Shown here one piece after another: positions 35,101-47,030 of a DNA stretch of 64,000 bases. The position numbers and the translations under genes are program-made. This stretch comes from Cyprinodon diabolis (lineage: Eukaryota; Chordata; Actinopteri; Cyprinodontiformes; Cyprinodontidae): contig JARPUW010000034.1 in assembly GCA_030533445.1 (NCBI GenBank), positions 1,116,001 to 1,180,000 on the forward strand, read 5' to 3'. The stretch's first letter is position 1, and every line of letters begins with the position of its first letter. The notes beneath the pieces were generated by a model. It made no database searches. It was not told where the DNA came from and was given only the letters and a program-made list of their open reading frames with translations.

Positions 35101-37456
35101 AATGATACAGCCATGATCTTTTCTGGCAATCATCTAGAGCTGAAAACTAACAATATAAAGTAGATTTGAGCAGATGTTTTTGGTTCCAAGCTTCAAAACA
35201 GAAGTTGAGGCCAAAACGCTCTTTTCACAGTGAGATAATACCATTTTGGCCTCTGGAGTTGTAACAGACAAACCATTAATGATACAGCCATGATCTTTTC
35301 TGGCAATCATCTAGAGCTGAAAACTAACAATATAAAGTAGATTTGAGCAGATGTTTTTGGTTCCAAGCTTCAAATCAGAAGGGTGAGGCCAAAACGGTCT
35401 TTTCGCAGTGAGATAATGCCATTTTGGCCTCTGGAGTTGTAACAGACAAACCATTAATGATACAGCCATGATCTTTTCTGGCAATCATCTAGAGCTGAAA
35501 ACTAACAATATAAAGTAGATTTGAGCAGATGTTTTTGGTTCCAAGCTTCAAAACAGAAGTTGAGGCCAAAACGCTCATTTCACAGTGAGATAATGCCATT
35601 TTGGCCTCTAGAGTTGTAACAGACAAACCATTAATGATACAGCCATGATCTTTTCTGGCAATCATCTAGAGCTGAAAACTAACAATATAAAGTAGATTTG
35701 AGCAGATGTTTTTGGTTCCAAGCTTCAAATCAGAAGGTTGAGGCCAAAACGCTCTTTTCACAGTGAGATAATGCCATTTTGGCCTCTGGAGTTGTAACAG
35801 ACAAACCATTAATGATACAGCCATGATCTTTTCTGGCAATCATCTAGAGCTGAAAACTAACACTATAAAGTAGATTTGAGCAGATGTTTATGGTTCCAAG
35901 CTTCAAAACAGAAGTTGAGGCCAAAACGCTCATTTCACAGTGAGATAATGCCATTTTGGCCTCTGGAGTTGTAACAGACAAACCATTAATGATACAGCCA
36001 TGATCTTTTCTGGCAATCATCTAGAGTTGAAAACTAACAATATAAAGTAGATTTGAACAGATGTTTTTGGTTCCAAGCTTCAAAACAGAAGTTGAGGCCA
36101 AAACGCTCATTTCACAGTGAGATAATGCCATTTTGGCCTCTGGAGTTGTAACAGACAAACCATTAATGATACAGCCATAATCTTTTCTGGCAATCATCTA
36201 GAGCTGAAAACTAACAATATAAAGTAGATTTGAGCAGATGTTTTTGGTTCCAAGCTTCAAAACAGAAGTTGAGGCCAAAACGCTCATTTCACAGTGAGAT
36301 AATGCCATTTTGGCCTCTGGAGTTGTAACAGACAAACCATTAATGATACAGCCATGATCTTTTCTGGCAATCATCTAGAGCTGAAAACTAACAATATAAA
36401 GTAGATTTGAGCAGATGTTTTTGGTTCCAAGCTTCAAATCAGAAGGTTGAGGCCAAAACGCTCTTTTCACAGTGAGATAATGCCATTTTGGCCTCTGGAG
36501 TTGTAACAGACAAACCATTAATGATAAAGCCATAATCTTTTCTGTCAATCATCTAGAGCTGAAAACTAACAATATAAAGTAGATTTGAGCAGATGTTTTT
36601 GGTTCCAAGCTTCAAATCAGAAGGTTGAGGCCAAAACGCTCTTTTCACAGTGAGATAATGCCATTTTGGCCTCTGGAGTTGTAACAGACAAACCATTAAT
36701 GATAGAGCCATGATCTTTTCTGGCAATCATCTAGAGCTGAAAACTAACAATATAAAGTAGATTTGAGCAGATGTTTATGGTTCCAAGCTTCAAAACAGAA
36801 GTTGAGGCCAAAACGCTCATTTCACAGTGAGATAATGCTAGTTTGGCCTCTAGAGTTGTAACAGACAAACCATTAATGATACAGCCATGATCTTTTCTGG
36901 CAATCATCTAGAGCTGAAAACTAACAATATAAAGTAGATTTGAGCAGATGTTTTTGGTTCCAAGCTTCAAAACAGAAGTTGAGGCCAAAACGCTCTTTTC
37001 ACAGTGAGATAATGCCATTTTGGCCTCTGGAGTTGTAACAGACAAACCATTAATGATACAGCCATGATCTTTTCTGGCAATCATCTAGAGCTGAAAACTA
37101 ACAATATAAAGTAGATTTGAGCAGATGTTTTTGGTTCCAAGCTTCAAAACAGAAGTTGAGGCCAAAACGCTCATTTCACAGTGAGATAATGCCATTTTGG
37201 CCTCTGGAGTTGTAACAGACAAACCATTAATGATACAGCCATGATCTTTTCTGGCAATCATCTAGAGCTGAAAACTAACAATATAAAGTAGATTTGAGCA
37301 GATGTTTTTGGTTCCAAGCTTCAAATCAGAAGGTTGAGGCCAAAACGCTCTTTTCACAGTGAGATAATGCCATTTTGGCCTCTGGAGTTGTAACAGACAA
37401 ACCATTAATGATACAGCCATGATCTTTTCTGGCAATCATCTAGAGCTGAAAACTAA
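29126..37456 (+). repeat. Irregular right-domain stretch (about 47 monomers)
   Basis: Class A copies predominate, with spacer variants GCTCATTT and GCTCTTTT and with GTTTTTGG, GTTTATGG or GTTTCTGG. There is no long HOR, only short shared blocks. 29658-30365 resembles 32847-33554 (offset 3189; AAACCCTTAATG and GGTAATCACC shared). 31606-32137 resembles 35683-36214 (offset 4077; GAGTTGAAA and GAACAG shared). A module of GCATTCATC A, CCATAATC B, CTCTAGAG A, GCTCTTTT A begins near 32315 and again near 33555 and 34440. Singletons such as TAACGATA, AAAAAAGAAG, AGAGCCTAAAAC and ATGCTAGTTTGG are common. Confidence 0.78.
30366..31074 (+). repeat. 4-monomer block shared across the domain boundary, right copy
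   Basis: Carries the same rare markers as 26818-27526, including CTATTTTC, TGATCCTT and the reciprocal hybrid AAATCAGAAGTTG. It is flanked on both sides by right-domain class A copies. The next monomer in both places starts GTTTCTGG, but it continues GCGCATTT on the left and GCTCATTT on the right, so the shared block ends within or just before that copy. Confidence 0.84.
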
Positions 37457-38165
37457 CAATATAGAGTAGATTTGAGCAAATGTTTATGGTTCCAAGCTTC
37501 AAAACAGAAGTTGAGGCCAAAACGCTCTTTTCACAGTGAGATAATGCCATTTTGGCCTCTGGAGTTGTAACAGACAAACCATTAATGATACAGCTATGAT
37601 CTTTTCTGGCAAGCATCTAGAGCTGAAAACTAACAATATAAAGTAGATTTGAGCAGATGTTTTTGGTTCCAAGCTTCAAAACAGAAGTTGAGGCCAAAAC
37701 GCTCATTTCACAGTGAGATAATGCCATTTTGGCCTCTAGAGTTGTAACAGACAAACCATTAATGATACAGCCATGATCTTTTCTGGCAATCATCTAGAGC
37801 TGAAAACTAACAATATAAAGTAGATTTCAGCAGATTTTTTTGGTTCCAAGCTTCAAATCAGAAGGTTGAGGCCAAAACGCTCTTTTCACAGTGAGATAAT
37901 GCCATTTTGGCCTCTGGAGTTGTAACAGACAAACCATTAATGATACAGCCATGATCTTTTCTGGCAATCATCTGGAGCTGAAAACTAACAATATAACGTA
38001 GATTGGAGCAGATTTTTTTGGTTCCAAGCTTCAAAACAGAAGTTGAGGCCAAAACGCTCATTTCACAGTGAGATAATGCCATTTTGGCCTCTGGAGTTGT
38101 AACAGAGAAACCATTAATGATACAGCCATGATCTTTTCTGGCAATCATCTAGAGCTGAAAACTAA
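37457..38165 (+). repeat. ATAGAG/AAGCATC/CTGGAG/ACGTAG module, copy 1
   Basis: Four monomers: ATAGAG GCAAATG GTTTATGG A with TACAGCT and CAAGCATC; class A with CTCTAGAG; 7-T class B with ATCTGGAGC; and 7-T class A with ATAACGTAG. The ATCTGGAGC change destroys the XbaI site and with it the minus-strand TAG stop, giving a 96-codon open stretch at 37858-38148. Copies of the module lie at 39231-39939 (+1774) and 42776-43484 (+5319). Confidence 0.85.
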
Positions 38166-39230
38166 CAATATAAAGTAGATTTGAGCAGATGTTTTTGGTT
38201 CCAAGCTTCAAATCAAAAGGTTGAGGCCAAAACGCTCTTTTCACAGTGAGATAATGCCATTTTGGCCTCTGGAGTTGTAACAGACAAACCATTAATGATA
38301 CAGCCATAATCTTTTCTGGCAATCATCTAGAGCTGAAAACTAACAATATAAAGTAGATTTGAGCAGATGTTTTTGGTTCCAAGCTTCAAAACAGAAGTTG
38401 AGGCCAAAACGCTCATTTCACAGTGAGATAATGCCATTTTGGCCTCTGGAGTTGTAACAGACAAACCATTAATGATACAGCCATGATCTTTTCTGGCAAT
38501 CATCTAGAGCTGAAAACTAACAATATAAAGTAGATTTGAGCAGATGTTTTTGGTTCCAAGCTTCAAATCAGAAGGTTGAGGCCAAAACGCTCTTTTCACA
38601 GTGAGATAATGCCATTTTGGCCTCTGGAGTTGTAACAGACAAACCATTAATGATAAAGCCATAATCTTTTCTGTCAATCATCTAGAGCTGAAAACTAACA
38701 ATATAAAGTAGATTTGAGCAGATGTTTTTGGTTCCAAGCTTCAAATCAGAAGGTTCAGGCCAAAACGCTCTTTTCACAGTGAGATAATGCCATTTTGGCC
38801 TCTGGAGTTGTAACAGACAAACCATTAATGATAGAGCCATGATCTTTTCTGGCAATCATCTAGAGCTGAAAACTAACAATATAAAGTAGATTTGAGCAGA
38901 TGTTTTTGGTTCCAAGCTTCAAAACACAAGTTGAGGCCAAAACGCTCATTTCACAGTGAGATAATGCCATTTTGGCCTCTGGAGTTGTAACAGACAAACC
39001 ATTAATGATACAGCCATGATCTTTTCTGGCAATCATCTAGAGCTGAAAACTAACAATATAAAGTAGATTTGAGCAGATGTTTTTGGTTCCAAGCTTCAAA
39101 ACAGAAGTTGAGGCCAAAACGCTCATTTCACAGTGAGATAATGCCATTTTGGCCTCTGGAGTTGTAACAGACAAACCATTAATGATACAGCCATGATCTT
39201 TTCTGGCAATCATCTAGAGCTGAAAACTAA
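38166..39230 (+). repeat. Six-monomer link between module copies
   Basis: The order is class B with AATCAAAAGG and CCATAATC, class A, class B with GATAAAGCC and CTGTCAATC, class B with GGTTCAGG and TAGAGCC, class A with AACACAAG, and class A. The last four are the first appearance of a chain (GATAAAGCC, GGTTCAGG, AACACAAG, A) that seeds most right-domain blocks downstream. Confidence 0.78.
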
Positions 39231-39939
39231 CAATATAGAGTAGATTTGAGCAAATGTTTATGGTTCCAAGCTTCAAAACAGAAGTTGAGGCCAAAACGCT
39301 CTTTTCACAGTGAGATAATGCCATTTTGGCCTCTGGAGTTGTAACAGACAAACCATTAATGATACAGCTATGATCTTTTCTGGCAAGCATCTAGAGCTGA
39401 AAACTAACAATATAAAGTAGATTTGAGCAGATGTTTTTGGTTCCAAGCTTCAAAACAGAAGTTGAGGCCAAAACGCTCATTTCACAGTGAGATAATGCCA
39501 TTTTGGCCTCTAGAGTTGTAACAGACAAACCATTAATGATACAGCCATGATCTTTTCTGGCAATCATCTAGAGCTGGAAACTAACAATATAAAGTAGATT
39601 TGAGCAGATTTTTTTGGTTCCAAGCTTCAAATCAGAAGGTTGAGGCCAAAACGCTCTTTTCACAGTGAGATAATGCCATTTTGGCCTCTGGAGTTGTAAC
39701 AGACAAACCATTAATGATACAGCCATGATCTTTTCTGGCAATCATCTGGAGCTGAAAACTAACAATATAACGTAGATTTGAGCAGATTTTTTTGGTTCCA
39801 AGCTTCAAAACAGAAGTTGAGGCCAAAACGCTCATTTCACAGTGAGATAATGCCATTTTGGCCTCTGGAGTTGTAACAGACAAACCATTAATGATACAGC
39901 CATGATCTTTTCTGGCAATCATCTAGAGCTGAAAACTAA
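39231..39939 (+). repeat. ATAGAG/AAGCATC/CTGGAG/ACGTAG module, copy 2
   Basis: Same four monomers as 37457-38165, with a private GAGCTGGAAAC in the second. The ATCTGGAGC stop-loss again opens a minus-strand 96-codon stretch (39632-39922). It is followed directly by GATAAAGCC class B, without the AATCAAAAGG copy seen after the first module. Confidence 0.85.
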
Positions 39940-40117
39940 CAATATAAAGTAGATTTGAGCAGATGTTTTTGGTTCCAAGCTTCAAATCAGAAGGTTGAGG
40001 CCAAAACGCTCTTTTCACAGTGAGATAATGCCATTTTGGCCTCTGGAGTTGTAACAGACAAACCATTAATGATAAAGCCATAATCTTTTCTGTCAATCAT
40101 CTAGAGCTGAAAACTAA

Positions 40118-42243
40118 CAATATAAAGTAGATTTGAGCAGATGTTTTTGGTTCCAAGCTTCAAATCAGAAGGTTCAGGCCAAAACGCTCTTTTCACAGTG
40201 AGATAATGCCATTTTGGCCTCTGGAGTTGTAACAGACAAACCATTAATGATAGAGCCATGATCTTTTCTGGCAATCATCTAGAGCTGAAAACTAACAATA
40301 TAAAGTAGATTTGAGCAGATGTTTTTGGTTCCAAGCTTCAAAACACAAGTTGAGGCCAAAACGCTCATTTCACAGTGAGATAATGCCATTTTGGCCTCTG
40401 GAGTTGTAACAGACAAACCATTAATGATACAGCCATGATCTTTTCTGGCAATCATCTAGAGCTGAAAACTAACAATATAAAGTAGATTTGAGCAGATGTT
40501 TTTGGTTCCAAGCTTCAAAACAGAAGTTGAGGCCAAAACGCTCATTTCACAGTGAGATAATGCCATTTTGGCCTCTGGAGTTGTAACAGACAAACCATTA
40601 ATGATACAGCCATGATCTTTTCTGGCATTCATCTAGAGCTGAAAACTAACAATATAAAGTAGATTTGAGCAGATGTTTATGGTTCCAAGCTTCAAAACAG
40701 AAGTTGAGGCCAAAACGCTCATTTCACAGTGAGATAATGCCATTTTGGCCTCTAGAGTTGTAACAGACAAACCATTAATGATACAGCCATGATCTTTTCT
40801 GGCAATCATCTAGAGCTGAAAACTAACAATATAAAGTAGATTTGAGCAGATGTTTTTGGTTCCAAGCTTCAAAACAGAAGTTGAGGCCAAAACGCTCTTT
40901 TCACAGTGAGATAATGCCATTTTGGCCTCAGGAGTTGTAACAGACAAACCATTAATGATACAGCCATGATCTTTTCTGGCAATCATCTAGAGCTGAAAAC
41001 TAACAATATAAAGTAGATTTGAGCAGATGTTTTTGGTTCCAAGCTTCAAAACAGAAGTTGAGGCCAAAACGCTCATTTCACAGTGAGATAATGCCATTTT
41101 GGCCTCTGGAGTTGTAACAGACAAACCATTAATGATACAGCCATGATCTTTTCTGGCATTCATCTAGAGCTGAAAACTAACAATATAAAGTAGATTTGAG
41201 CAGATGTTTATGGTTCCAAGCTTCAAAACAGAAGTTGAGGCCAAAACGCTCATTTCACAGTGAGATAATGCCATTTTGGCCTCTAGAGTTGTAACAGACA
41301 AACCATTAATGATACAGCCATGGTCTTTTCTGGCAATCATCTAGAGCTGAAAACTAACAATATAAAGTAGATTTGAGCAGATGTTTTTGGTTCCAAGCTT
41401 CAAAACAGAAGTTGAGGCAAAAACGCTCTTTTCACAGTGAGATAATGCCATTTTGGCCTCTGGAGTTGTAACAGACAAACCATTAATGATACAGCCATGA
41501 TCTTTTCTGGCAATCATCTAGAGCTGAAAACTAACAATATAAAGTAGATTTGAGCAGATGTTTTTGGTTCCAAGCTTCAAAACAGAAGTTGAGGCCAAAA
41601 CGCTCATTTCACAGTGAGATAATGCCATTTTGGCCTCTGGAGTTGTAACAGACAAACCATTAATGATACAGCCATGATCTTTTCTGGCAATCATCTAGAG
41701 CTGAAAACTAACAATATAGAGTAGATTTGAGCAAATGTTTATGGTTCCAAGCTTCAAAACAGAAGTTGAGGCCAAAACGCTCATTTCACAGTGAGATAAT
41801 GCCATTTTGGCCTCTGGAGTTGTAACAGACAAACCATTAATGATACAGCCATGATCTTTTCTGGCAATCATCTAGAGCTGAAAACTAACAATATAGAGTA
41901 GATTTGAGCAAATGTTTATGGTTCCAAGCTTCAAAACAGAAGTTGAGGCCAAAACGCTCTTTTCACAGTGAGATAATGCCATTTTGGCCTCTGGAGTTGT
42001 AACAGACAAACCATTAATGATAAAGCCATAATCTTTTCTGTCAATCATCTAGAGCTGAAAACTAACAATATAAAGTAGATTTGAGCAGATGTTTTTGGTT
42101 CCAAGCTTCAAATCAGAAGGTTGAGGCCAAAACGCTCTTTTCACAGTGAGATAATGCCATTTTGGCCTCTGGAGTTGTAACAGACAAACCATTAATGATA
42201 AAGCCATAATCTTTTCTGTCAATCATCTAGAGCTGAAAACTAA
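40118..42243 (+). repeat. 12-monomer HOR block, copy 1 (2126 bp)
   Basis: The order is GGTTCAGG/TAGAGCC B, AACACAAG A, A with GCATTCATC, GTTTATGG A, GCTCTTTT A with GGCCTCAGG, A with GCATTCATC, GTTTATGG A with CCATGGTC, GAGGCAAAAA A, plain A, ATAGAG GCAAATG A, ATAGAG GCAAATG A ending GATAAAGCC/CTGTCAATC, then B with GATAAAGCC/CTGTCAATC. The second-to-last copy is a class A monomer that has acquired the tail typical of class B, so it is probably an exchange product. The block recurs 4077 bp downstream. Confidence 0.85.
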
Positions 42244-44194
42244 CAATATAAAGTAGATTTGAGCAGATGTTTTTGGTTCCAAGCTTCAAATCAGAAGGTT
42301 CAGGCCAAAACGCTCTTTTCACAGTGAGATAATGCCATTTTGGCCTCTGGAGTTGTAACAGACAAACCATTAATGATAGAGCCATGATCTTTTCTGGCAA
42401 TCATCTAGAGCTGAAAACTAACAATATAAAGTAGATTTGAGCAGATGTTTTTGGTTCCAAGCTTCAAAACACAAGTTGAGGCCAAAACGCTCATTTCACA
42501 GTGAGATAATGCCATTTTGGCCTCTGGAGTTGTAACAGACAAACCATTAATGATACAGCCATGATCTTTTCTGGCAATCATCTAGAGCTGAAAACTAACA
42601 ATATAAAGTAGATTTGAGCAGATGTTTTTGGTTCCAAGCTTCAAAACAGAAGTTGAGGCCAAAACGCTCATTTCACAGTGAGATAATGCCATTTTGGCCT
42701 CTGGAGTTGTAACAGACAAACCATTAATGATACAGCCATGATCTTTTCTGGCAATCATCTAGAGCTGAAAACTAACAATATAGAGTAGATTTGAGCAAAT
42801 GTTTATGGTTCCAAGCTTCAAAACAGAAGTTGAGGCCAAAACGCTCTTTTCACAGTGAGATAATGCCATTTTGGCCTCTGGAGTTGTAACAGACAAACCA
42901 TTAATGATACAGCTATGATCTTTTCTGGCAAGCATCTAGAGCTGAAAACTAACAATATAAAGTAGATTTGAGCAGATGTTTTTGGTTCCAAGCTTCAAAA
43001 CAGAAGTTGAGGCCAAAACGCTCATTTCACAGTGAGATAATGCCATTTTGGCCTCTAGAGTTGTAACAGACAAACCATTAATGATACAGCCATGATCTTT
43101 TCTGGCAATCATCTAGAGCTGAAAACTAACAATATAAAGTAGATTTGAGCAGATTTTTTTGGTTCCAAGCTTCAAATCAGAAGGTTGAGGCCAAAACGCT
43201 CTTTTCACAGTGAGATAATGCCATTTTGGCCTCTGGAGTTGTAACAGACAAACCATTAATGATACAGCCATGATCTTTTCTGGCAATCATCTGGAGCTGA
43301 AAACTAACAATATAACGTAGATTTGAGCAGATTTTTTTGGTTCCAAGCTTCAAAACAGAAGTTGAGGCCAAAACGCTCTTTTCACAGTGAGATAATGCCA
43401 TTTTGGCCTCTGGAGTTGTAACAGACAAACCATTAATGATACAGCTATGATCTTTTCTGGCAAGCATCTAGAGCTGAAAACTAACAATATAAAGTAGATT
43501 TGAGCAGATGTTTTTGGTTCCAAGCTTCAAAACAGAAGTTGAGGCCAAAACGCTCATTTCACAGTGAGATAATGCCATTTTGGCCTCTAGAGTTGTAACA
43601 GACAAACCATTAATGATACAGCCATGATCTTTTCTGGCAATCATCTAGAGCTGAAAACTAACAATATAAAGTAGATTTGAGCAGATTTTTTTGGTTCCAA
43701 GCTTCAAATCAGAAGGTTGAGGCCAAAACGCTCTTTTCACAGTGAGATAATGCCATTTTGGCCTCTGGAGTTGTAACAGACAAACCATTAATGATACAGC
43801 CATGATCTTTTCTGGCAATCATCTGGAGCTGAAAACTAACAATATAACGTAGATTTGAGCAGATTTTTTTGGTTCCAAGCTTCAAAACAGAAGTTGAGGC
43901 CAAAACGCTCATTTCACAGTGAGATAATGCCATTTTGGCCTCTGGAGTTGTAACAGACAAACCATTAATGATACAGCCATGATCTTTTCTGGCAATCATC
44001 TAGAGCTGAAAACTAACAATATAAAGTAGATTTGAGCAGATGTTTTTGGTTCCAAGCTTCAAATCAGAAGGTTGAGGCCAAAACGCTCTTTTCACAGTGA
44101 GATAATGCCATTTTGGCCTCTGGAGTTGTAACAGACAAACCATTAATGATAAAGCCATAATCTTTTCTGTCAATCATCTAGAGCTGAAAACTAA
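42244..44194 (+). repeat. 11-monomer spacer block between 12-mers
   Basis: Begins like the 12-mer (GGTTCAGG B, AACACAAG A, A), then switches to the ATAGAG/AAGCATC/CTGGAG/ACGTAG module (42776-43484). The last three monomers of that module are duplicated in tandem. It closes with GATAAAGCC class B. Together with the preceding 12-mer it makes a 23-monomer, 4077-bp period. Confidence 0.83.
42953..44016 (+). repeat. 3-monomer tandem duplication (2 x 532 bp)
   Basis: Units 42953-43484 and 43485-44016 each contain class A with CTCTAGAG, 7-T class B with ATCTGGAGC, and 7-T class A with ATAACGTAG. In the first unit the third monomer continues GCTCTTTT, TACAGCT, CAAGCATC, as in the ATAGAG copy that precedes the module. 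In the second it continues GCTCATTT, TACAGCC, CAATCATC. The first unit's last monomer is therefore a chimera, and it marks where misaligned exchange created the duplication. Confidence 0.86.
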
Positions 44195-46320
44195 CAATAT
44201 AAAGTAGATTTGAGCAGATGTTTTTGGTTCCAAGCTTCAAATCAGAAGGTTCAGGCCAAAACGCTCTTTTCACAGTGAGATAATGCCATTTTGGCCTCTG
44301 GAGTTGTAACAGACAAACCATTAATGATAGAGCCATGATCTTTTCTGGCAATCATCTAGAGCTGAAAACTAACAATATAAAGTAGATTTGAGCAGATGTT
44401 TTTGGTTCCAAGCTTCAAAACACAAGTTGAGGCCAAAACGCTCATTTCACAGTGAGATAATGCCATTTTGGCCTCTGGAGTTGTAACAGACAAACCATTA
44501 ATGATACAGCCATGATCTTTTCTGGCAATCATCTAGAGCTGAAAACTAACAATATAAAGTAGATTTGAGCAGATGTTTTTTGTTCCAAGCTTCAAAACAG
44601 AAGTTGAGGCCAAAACGCTCATTTCACAGTGAGATAATGCCATTTTGGCCTCTGGAGTTGTAACAGACAAACCATTAATGATACAGCCATGATCTTTTCT
44701 GGCATTCATCTAGAGCTGAAAACTAACAATATAAAGTAGATTTGAGCAGATGTTTATGGTTCCAAGCTTCAAAACAGAAGTTGAGGCCAAAGCGCTCATT
44801 TCACAGTGAGATAATGCCATTTTGGCCTCTAGAGTTGTAACAGACAAACCATTAATGATACAGCCATGATCTTTTCTGGCAATCATCTAGAGCTGAAAAC
44901 TAACAATATAAAGTAGATTTGAGCAGATGTTTTTGGTTCCAAGCTTCAAAACAGAAGTTGAGGCCAAAACGCTCTTTTCACAGTGAGATAATGCCATTTT
45001 GGCCTCAGGAGTTGTAACAGACAAACCATTAATGATACAGCCATGATCTTTTCTGGCAATCATCTAGAGCTGAAAACTAACAATATAAAGTAGATTTGAG
45101 CAGATGTTTTTGGTTCCAAGCTTCAAAACAGAAGTTGAGGCCAAAACGCTCATTTCACAGTGAGATAATGCCATTTTGGCCTCTGGAGTTGTAACAGACA
45201 AACCATTAATGATACAGCCATGATCTTTTCTGGCATTCATCTAGAGCTGAAAACTAACAATATAAAGTAGATTTGAGCAGATGTTTATGGTTCCAAGCTT
45301 CAAAACAGAAGTTGAGGCCAAAACGCTCATTTCACAGTGAGATAATGCCATTTTGGCCTCTGGAGTTGTAACAGACAAACCATTAATGATACAGCCATGG
45401 TCTTTTCTGGCAATCATCTAGAGCTGAAAACTAACAATATAAAGTAGATTTGAGCAGATGTTTTTGGTTCCAAGCTTCAAAACAGAAGTTGAGGCAAAAA
45501 CGCTCTTTTCACAGTGAGATAATGCCATTTTGGCCTCTGGAGTTGTAACAGACAAACCATTAATGATACAGCCATGGTCTTTTCTGGCAATCATCTAGAG
45601 CTGAAAACTAACAATATAAAGTAGATTTGAGCAGATGTTTTTGGTTCCAAGCTTCAAAACAGAAGTTGAGGCCAAAACGCTCATTTCACAGTGAGATAAT
45701 GCCATTTTGGCCTCTGGAGTTGTAACAGACAAACCATTAATGATACAGCCATGATCTTTTCTGGCAATCATCTAGAGCTGAAAACTAACAATATAGAGTA
45801 GATTTGAGCAGATGTTTATGGTTCCAAGCTTCAAAACAGAAGTTGAGGCCAAAACGCTCATTTCACAGTGAGATAATGCCATTTTGGCCTCTGGAGTTGT
45901 AACAGACAAACCATTAATGATACAGCCATGATCTTTTCTGGCAATCATCTAGAGCTGAAAACTAACAATATAGAGTAGATTTGAGCAAATGTTTATGGTT
46001 CCAAGCTTCAAAACAGAAGTTGAGGCCAAAACGCTCTTTTCACAGTGAGATAATGCCATTTTGGCCTCTGGAGTTGTAACAGACAAACCATTAATGATAA
46101 AGCCATGATCTTTTCTGTCAATCATCTAGAGCTGAAAACTAACAATATAGAGTAGATTTGAGCAGATGTTTTTGGTTCCAAGCTTCAAATCAGAAGGTTG
46201 AGGCCAAAACGCTCTTTTCACAGTGAGATAATGCCATTTTGGCCTCTGGAGTTGTAACAGACAAACCATTAATGATAAAGCCATAATCTTTTCTGTCAAT
46301 CATCTAGAGCTGAAAACTAA
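44195..46320 (+). repeat. 12-monomer HOR block, copy 2 (2126 bp)
   Basis: Same monomer order and same length as 40118-42243. Differences are scattered: TTTTTTGTTCC near 44575, AAAGCGCTC near 44790, loss of CTCTAGAG in the eighth area copy, CCATGGTC on two copies instead of one, GCAGATG instead of GCAAATG in the first ATAGAG copy, CCATGATC instead of CCATAATC after the first GATAAAG, and ATAGAG in the final class B. Confidence 0.85.
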
Positions 46321-47030
46321 CAATATAAAGTAGATTTGAGCAGATGTTTTTGGTTCCAAGCTTCAAATCAGAAGGTTCAGGCCAAAACGCTCTTTTCACA
46401 GTGAGATAATGCCATTTTGGCCTCTGGAGTTGTAACAGACAAACCATTAATGATAGAGCCATGATCTTTTCTGGCAATCATCTAGAGCTGAAAACTAACA
46501 ATATAAAGTAGATTTGAGCAGATGTTTTTGGTTCCAAGCTTCAAAACAGAAGGTTCAGGCCAAAACGCTCATTTCACAGTGAGATAATGCCATTTTGGCC
46601 TCTGGAGTTGTAACAGACAAACCATTAATGATACAGCCATGATCTTTTCTGGCAATCATCTAGAGCTGAAAACTAACAATATAAAGTAGATTTGAGCAGA
46701 TGTTTTTGGTTCCAAGCTTCAAAACAGAAGTTGAGGCCAAAACGCTCATTTCACAGTGAGATAATGCCATTTTGGCCTCTGGAGTTGTAACAGACAAACC
46801 ATTAATGATACAGCCATGATCTTTTCTGGCAATCATCTAGAGCTGAAAACTAACAATATAGAGTAGATTTGAGCAAATGTTTATGGTTCCAAGCTTCAAA
46901 ACAGAAGTTGAGGCCAAAACGCTCTTTTCACAGTGAGATAATGCCATTTTGGCCTCTGGAGTTGTAACAGAGAAACCATTAATGATACAGCCATGATCTT
47001 TTCTGGCAATCATCTAGAGCTGAAAACTAA
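46321..47030 (+). repeat. Four-monomer link with a hybrid monomer
   Basis: The order is GGTTCAGG B, a hybrid copy reading AAAACAGAAGGTTCAGG (46543-46559; class A base, class B length), plain A, and ATAGAG GCAAATG A with CAGAGAAACC. The hybrid takes the place of the usual AACACAAG class A copy. In the following 14-mer that place is held by a full class B GGTTCAGG copy, so the site has changed type repeatedly. Confidence 0.8.

Noticed and set aside
37858..38148. 96-codon minus-strand ORF (also 39632-39922, 43177-43467 and 43709-43999)
   Set aside because: Each spans two satellite monomers and is open only because ATCTGGAGC replaces the usual TAG-containing XbaI site. The translation is two tandem copies of the monomer. 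Class variants change amino acids freely, and class B shifts the frame. No promoter or domain is visible.
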